Shown: in pieces, positions 13,515-64,000 of the stretch | Position numbering within the stretch: position 1 is the stretch's first letter | Layout: each line of letters begins with the position of its first letter | The notes under the pieces: model-generated | Database searches by the model: none | What the model saw: only the letters and a program-made list of their open reading frames with translations | Told to the model about the DNA's origin: nothing | Assembly (NCBI RefSeq): GCF_037038585.1 | Contig: NC_092522.1 | Coordinates: forward strand, 126,028,661-126,092,660 | DNA length: 64,000 nt | Direction of reading: 5' to 3' | From: Patagioenas fasciata | Lineage: Eukaryota; Chordata; Aves; Columbiformes; Columbidae | Translations under genes and position numbers: made by a program

Positions 13515-13595
13515 TTTCCGGGCGGGGCGGGGCGGGGCGGGCCGGGCTCCCTGCCCCGGGGCGGGGCGGCCGCGGGCGGGCTCGGTGCGGCGGCC
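13515..13595 (+). promoter_or_regulatory. KRTCAP3: KRTCAP3 core promoter / CpG island with GC boxes
   Basis: A tract of repeated GGGGCGG boxes (13518-13545 and again near 13558) sits immediately before the KRTCAP3 start codon, within a CpG-dense island that continues through exon 1 into intron 2. There is no TATA box. The position, right after the NRBP1 poly(A) signal, suggests a TATA-less Sp1-type promoter; this is inference. Confidence 0.6.
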
Positions 13596-15422
13596 ATGGC
13601 CGGGGGGCGCGGGGCCGCGGGGGCGCTGGCGGAGCCGCGGCGGCTGATGCGCTGCGGGCTGGGGCTGATCGTGCTGGGCCACGGCAGCCTGGTGCTGGGC
13701 GCCATCGTGCACGGCTCGGTGCTGCGGCACGTGGCCGGCGCCCGCCGCGCCGTCACCCCCGAGTACGCGGTGGCCAACGTGGTGTCCGTGGGCTCGGGGC
13801 TGCTGGTGAGCGCGGGGTCGGGCCGCGGGGGTCCGGCCGCGGGGGGGCTCCGGCCCCGCCGAGCCGCGAGTCGAGCGCGGTCTCTCCCCGCAGAGCATCG
13901 CCGTGGGCATCGTCGCCATCCTGGTGTCGCACAACCTGTCCCGGGCAGCCCTGGTGAGTGCGGGGCCGCGGGGGGGGGCAACCGGGCGGGCCGGGAGCTT
14001 CGGCAGGGCCCGCTCCCTCGGCAGGGCCCGGTCCCCGCGGCAGCCGCTCCCTTGGACCTTGTCCCCGGCGGCTCCTTCCGCTTCGCGGTTTCGGTGCCGC
14101 CCGCTGCGCCGGCGCGGCCCCGGCGGCAGCACCGGCACGGGGGAGCAGCAGCGCGGGCACCGGGCACCGGCCCGGAGCAGAAACGCTTCAGCCGGGGCCG
14201 GGCATCCCGCGGCGGGCCCACACGGGCTGCGGGAGGCGGGGCTGCTGGGGGTCCCGGCGCCTGGGGGAGTTGAGGCTGTGCTGGGGCTCCCCGGGCACGG
14301 GAGCCCGTGGGAAGGGGGTGTCCGGTGGCTCTGGGCTCACCGGGGGGTGAGGGATGCGAACGGTGCCAAAGCCTCATGGGAGTGCAGGTCTGAGCCGCGC
14401 TCGAAGCGGCAGGAGGCTGCATGGGGTCGCTCGGTGCGAACACCTGTGGGGTTCCCAGCGCCCCGGTACCCGCAGGGGGGTGTGCGGTGTGCCCGGCCCG
14501 GCACTGCCCTGCCCCGCTCTCACGCATTCTCCTGCTGCCCGCAGCACTGGACCCTGCTGGGCGCCTCCCTGCTGAACTGCCTGCTGTCCGCAGCGTGCAG
14601 CGTGGGGCTGGCGCTGGCCGTCGCGCTCACCGTGCACAGCCGGGGCACGCACCTCGTCAGGGGCTGCAACAGCGCCGCGCTGCCCGCAGACGCCCGCACG
14701 GCCATAGCGACCAACGACTGTCCTTTCAACACCACCCGCATCTATGTGAGTGTCCAGGGCCACCACGCGCTCCTCCCTTCCTCTTCTAGTCTCTGCTTCC
14801 TTCTCCTTTTTCTTCTTTCTCACCCCTCTTCTTTCCCACGCTCTCTCCCTCTCCTGCCCCCTTCTCCCCCTCCTCTCCCCCGTTGCCCCCACAGCCGCGC
14901 GTGGGCAGCCAGGGTGCGGTGAACCGCGATCCCTGAGGGAGCTCCGACCCTCTGCTCGGCAGGACACGGCTCTGGCGCTCTGGTTCCCCTCCATGCTGCT
15001 GGCGGTCGCCGAGGCTGTGCTGTCGGGCAGGTGCTGCCTGGTGGCCCTGATCTTGCGGGGCGTCGGGCCCTGCGCGCGCAGCGGTGACAAAGAGCAGGTA
15101 CGCGCCATCGGTCCGGACGGGTCTCTCTGTCCCACCATTGCCGCCATTCGGCAGCATTTTGAAGGTGCTGCTGGGCCCTTGTTCTCACTCGAGCGGGCTG
15201 TGCAGCAGTGGGACGGGGGATATGGGGGACTGTCACGTTTGTACCACTTCTGTCCAGCCGTGGTGACAGACTGGCACCCCTTTGTTTTGGGTCATTGCAG
15301 CCCTGCCTCTTCACTGTCCTGTAACCGCCTTTTCCCTCCAGCTGGCCGGGCCGAGCGCAGCGCAGGAGGGGCCGCGGGAGCTGCAGCAGCTCCTGCCCGG
15401 GCGCGCCGACACTCGCGTGTAG
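13596..15422 (+). CDS. KRTCAP3: KRTCAP3, keratinocyte-associated protein 3, five exons
   Basis: A small four-pass membrane protein of the TMEM54/KRTCAP3 family; its function is poorly known. Exons: 13596-13805, 13894-13953, 14545-14745, 14963-15097, 15342-15422 (stop TAG), all in phase 0, giving 228 residues against about 240 in human. Family landmarks are clear: [19 protein letters not shown] at the end of exon 1, [11 protein letters not shown] before exon 4, and [12 protein letters not shown] followed by a cysteine pair and LRGVGPC in exon 4. Predicted membrane spans are near residues 19-41, 59-85, 91-118 and 158-190. The start has a good context (GCCATGGCC). The tail after exon 4 (26 residues, ending ADTRV) does not resemble the human tail. 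Neighbours match mammals: NRBP1 upstream on the same strand, IFT172 convergent downstream. Confidence 0.92.
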
Positions 15423-15940
15423 CTGCCCAGGGGAGCGCGGCCGCGCCGGGGACCCGAGTGGCGGGAGCTGCTGTCGGGAGCCGCCCTGCCACACCGGCCC
15501 CCAGAGCGGCTCTTCCCAAGCACGGGCTGCAGCTGCTGCCGGGGCCCAGCGCCCCGTCCCTGCCGCGCATCCTGGGTAGGTGTGGGGGATCTGCCTTTGT
15601 GCTCCCCCCCAGCCCCACCACCCCGCCTGGGACGGACGCTGCAGGTTCCAGATGCGCTGCCCGGGTCACCTGGCAGCCTTGGCCCAGAGGTGCCGTGGGG
15701 CCCGGACGCTCTCCCTTTCTCTCCCCAGGACGCAGGGCCCGCGATGGCGCAGGGAAGGCTCCATCGCTCTTGTACGCGCAGCGAGGACGCAGCCGGGCTG
15801 GCCTGGGTCCCGCGGCCCTGCTGCAGAGCGGGGTCAGCTTTCCGTGCCTGTGCTCGGGCCGGGGGGGCAGGTGAAGAACCCCTTTGTTGTCGCCTCTGTC
15901 GGTTCCCTGAGTGAATAAACTTTTCGTTTTGACACTGGCT
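15423..15940 (+). other. KRTCAP3: KRTCAP3 3' UTR with poly(A) signal at 15914-15919
   Basis: GC-rich untranslated tail ending in AATAAA at 15914-15919, followed by a T-rich element. Open frames here have no coding look. The IFT172 transcript comes in from the other strand and its own signal is at 16190-16195, leaving about 270 bp between the two hexamers. Confidence 0.75.
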
Positions 15941-16174
15941 GCTGGAAGCGGCCCCCGGGTGCAGCCGCTGCGGGAGCGATGGCGCGGCTGCTGCGTCAGC
16001 CCCTGTGCACGCTGTGCCCACCAGGGTCTGGGATGCGGTCCCAGTGTGACAGTGGCCCAGCAGGGAGCGGCGCCGGTGCAGCACAAGAGACGCTGGCAGA
16101 CAGGGTCATGGCCCCGTGCCCTGGGGGGTACACGCGTGCCTGGACCGGGCGGTCCCTGCCAAACAGGAGCACAG

Positions 16175-16244
16175 TGGGGCTGAGAAACCTTTATTGGGTG
16201 GAAGTGGCGGGTGCTGAGGAACGGACCCAAAGCCACGGTGCAGC
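16175..16244 (-). terminator. IFT172: IFT172 3' UTR and poly(A) signal (AATAAA at 16195-16190)
   Basis: The IFT172 stop codon TGA is at 16247-16245. A canonical AATAAA on the minus strand follows about 50 nt later, so the 3' UTR is very short (probably 60-80 nt). Confidence 0.85.
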
Positions 16245-63073
<46,829 letters not shown>

Positions 63074-63172
63074 CGCGCCGGGACCGGGACAGACACCGGG
63101 ACCGACAGCGGGACAGACACCGGGACCGGATGGCGCTCCCGCCGCCGCCGGGCCCCCCTGGCTCCGCCCCCC

Positions 63173-63186
63173 GTTGCCTTGGCAAC
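63173..63186. promoter_or_regulatory. IFT172: RFX X-box, perfect palindrome
   Basis: GTTGCCTTGGCAAC: two perfect half-sites GTTGCC/GGCAAC with a two-base spacer, the RFX-family binding motif that marks promoters of ciliary genes. It lies 100 bp upstream of the IFT172 start codon, the usual distance. Confidence 0.9.
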
Positions 63187-63206
63187 CCCAGCGCCTCGGC
63201 CGCTGC

Positions 63207-63214
63207 TGACGTCA
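63207..63214. promoter_or_regulatory. CRE palindrome TGACGTCA
   Basis: A full-length consensus CREB/ATF site, about 77 bp upstream of the divergent ATG and 134 bp from the IFT172 start codon. It could serve either gene. Confidence 0.8.
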
Positions 63215-63227
63215 GCGCGCCGAGCGC

Positions 63228-63232
63228 ATTGG
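63228..63232 (-). promoter_or_regulatory. CCAAT box (minus strand)
   Basis: CGCCAATGC on the minus strand, an NF-Y type element commonly paired with X-boxes and CREs in TATA-less promoters. Confidence 0.6.
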
Positions 63233-63290
63233 CGGCCGGTCCCCCGCGGCCCCGGTACCGGCAGCGCCCGGGCTCGGCTGCGGCTCCGCC

Positions 63291-63375
63291 ATGGAAGCGC
63301 TGCGGGCGGCGGGGCGCGCCGTGCTGCGGAGCCCGCGCCTCGCCCGGCACGGCCTGGGGCTCCGCCGGCGGCGCA
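63291..63375 (+). CDS. First coding exon of an unidentified gene, divergent from IFT172
   Basis: An ATG in strong context (CGCCATGGAAG) opens a 28-codon frame ending at a consensus donor (GCA|GTGAGT). The peptide begins [20 protein letters not shown] and continues with four arginines: rich in arginine, alanine and leucine and free of acidic residues after position 2, which is the profile of a mitochondrial presequence. I do not recognise the gene. In human the gene upstream of IFT172 is FNDC4 in the same orientation as IFT172, and this is not FNDC4 exon 1. The next exon was not found before the right edge. A non-coding first exon is the main alternative. Confidence 0.55.
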
Positions 63376-64000
63376 GTGAGTGCGGGGAGCGGGCGGGGGC
63401 CGGGCCGGGCCGGGCCGGGCCGGGCTCACCTGCGGCGCGGAGCCCGCGGCTCCGTCCGGCCGGACAGGGTGCGGAGCGGTGTGGGGCACGGCTGCGGCCT
63501 GGCCTGGGGCGGCGGGGCAGCTGCGGGCAGGCTGTGGCGGTGAATCGGTGGGGCTGTGGGCAGGCTGTGGGCAGTGGATCGGTGGGGCAGTGGATCGGTG
63601 GGGCAGTGGCGGGGGATCGGTGGGTTGGTGGGCAGGCTGTGGTGGTGCCCGTGGACAGGCTGTGGGCTGCAGGGGCAGTGGGGCTGTGAGGCAGTGGCTG
63701 TGCCTGTGGACAGGCTGTGGGGCAGTGGCAGTGGGGCAGTCGCGGTGCCCATGGACAGTCTGTGGGGCAGTGGCAGTGGGGCAGTGACTGTGCCTGTGGA
63801 CAGGCTGTGGGGCAGTGGCAGTGGGGCAGTGACTGTGCCTGTGGACAGGCTGTGGGCTGCATCCTCGCCACCTCGTCCCTCCACGCTCCCCTGCCTGCAG
63901 CCTCTTGCCCCACTTCTGAATCGGGGCCACTCAGACGGGCAGGCTGACGGGCTGCAGGCGGCTGTGGCGGGCAGCAGTACCGGAGCAGCACCGGAGCACG
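63376..64000. other. Intron 1 of the divergent gene, with GGGCC run
   Basis: Starts with five or six tandem GGGCC units (about 63397-63424) and is then taken up largely by a minisatellite. No convincing second exon is present before the window ends. Confidence 0.55.
63505..63858. repeat. Minisatellite of GTGGACAGGCTGTGGGGCAG type
   Basis: Irregular units of about 20-65 bp built from GTGGACAGGCTGTGG, GGCAGTGGCAGTGGGGCAGT and GACTGTGCCT blocks. The last two 63-bp copies (63738-63800 and 63801-63860) are nearly identical, showing recent higher-order duplication. Confidence 0.85.

Larger units (their letters stand above)
63074..63290. promoter_or_regulatory. Bidirectional promoter between IFT172 and a divergent gene
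   Basis: Only 217 bp separate the IFT172 start codon (minus) from the ATG at 63291 (plus). The interval is CpG-rich and TATA-less, and holds a GC box (GCTCCGCCCC, 63161-63170), an X-box, a CRE and an inverted CCAAT box. A shared bidirectional promoter is the simplest reading. Confidence 0.75.

Noticed and set aside
13194-14527. Long minus-strand frames opposite KRTCAP3
   Set aside because: They are antisense shadows of a CpG island. The plus-strand exons have conserved protein content and splice sites.
63899-64000. A possible second exon of the divergent gene after the acceptor CCTGCCTGCAG
   Set aside because: Joined to the donor at 63375, the frame meets a stop after about 16 codons, and nothing in it looks conserved.

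Overview
This window is vertebrate nuclear DNA, most likely from a bird. It is GC-rich, holds several 3'-truncated CR1 LINEs (the main LINE family of birds and other sauropsids), and its introns are full of GC-rich minisatellites, which is typical of avian micro- and dot chromosomes. Crocodile or turtle cannot be excluded from the sequence alone. Gene order and orientation, NRBP1 (+), KRTCAP3 (+), IFT172 (-), match the conserved block known from mammals (human 2p23.3).

Layout: 1035-12855 holds the last twelve coding exons of NRBP1, a pseudokinase adaptor whose 5' part lies off the left edge. Its poly(A) signal at 13480 lies only about 110 bp before the start codon of KRTCAP3 (13596-15422, five exons, four-pass membrane protein). 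KRTCAP3 ends tail-to-tail with IFT172, the two poly(A) signals being about 270 bp apart. IFT172 fills the rest of the minus strand (63073 down to 16245). I could place 48 coding exons by reading splice sites against my memory of the vertebrate protein. They sum to 5,250 nt, an uninterrupted frame of 1,749 residues, the length I recall for human IFT172. At the right edge a short GC-rich bidirectional promoter, with a perfect RFX X-box and a perfect CRE, separates IFT172 from the first exon of an unidentified plus-strand gene whose N-terminus is arginine-rich.

The unusual content is in the introns. At least ten IFT172 introns carry tandem repeats. The largest is a 7.4 kb array of about 338 copies of a 22-bp unit that makes up almost all of intron 36 and has internal higher-order duplications of about 440, 509 and 750 bp. 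A second array fills intron 1 and repeats the splice acceptor of exon 2. Its unit nearest the exon is 48 bp, in frame and free of stops, so decoy acceptor use could add 16-residue blocks to the N-terminus. Four CR1 fragments and one likely solo ERV LTR complete the mobile-element content. One CR1 abuts exon 35 so closely that it supplies that exon's polypyrimidine tract.

Functionally, IFT172 is a core intraflagellar transport (IFT-B) protein, and the X-box in its promoter fits RFX control of ciliary genes. NRBP1 and KRTCAP3 have no obvious functional tie to it; the block looks like conserved synteny rather than a pathway cluster. Homology statements come from remembered protein sequences, not from a search.
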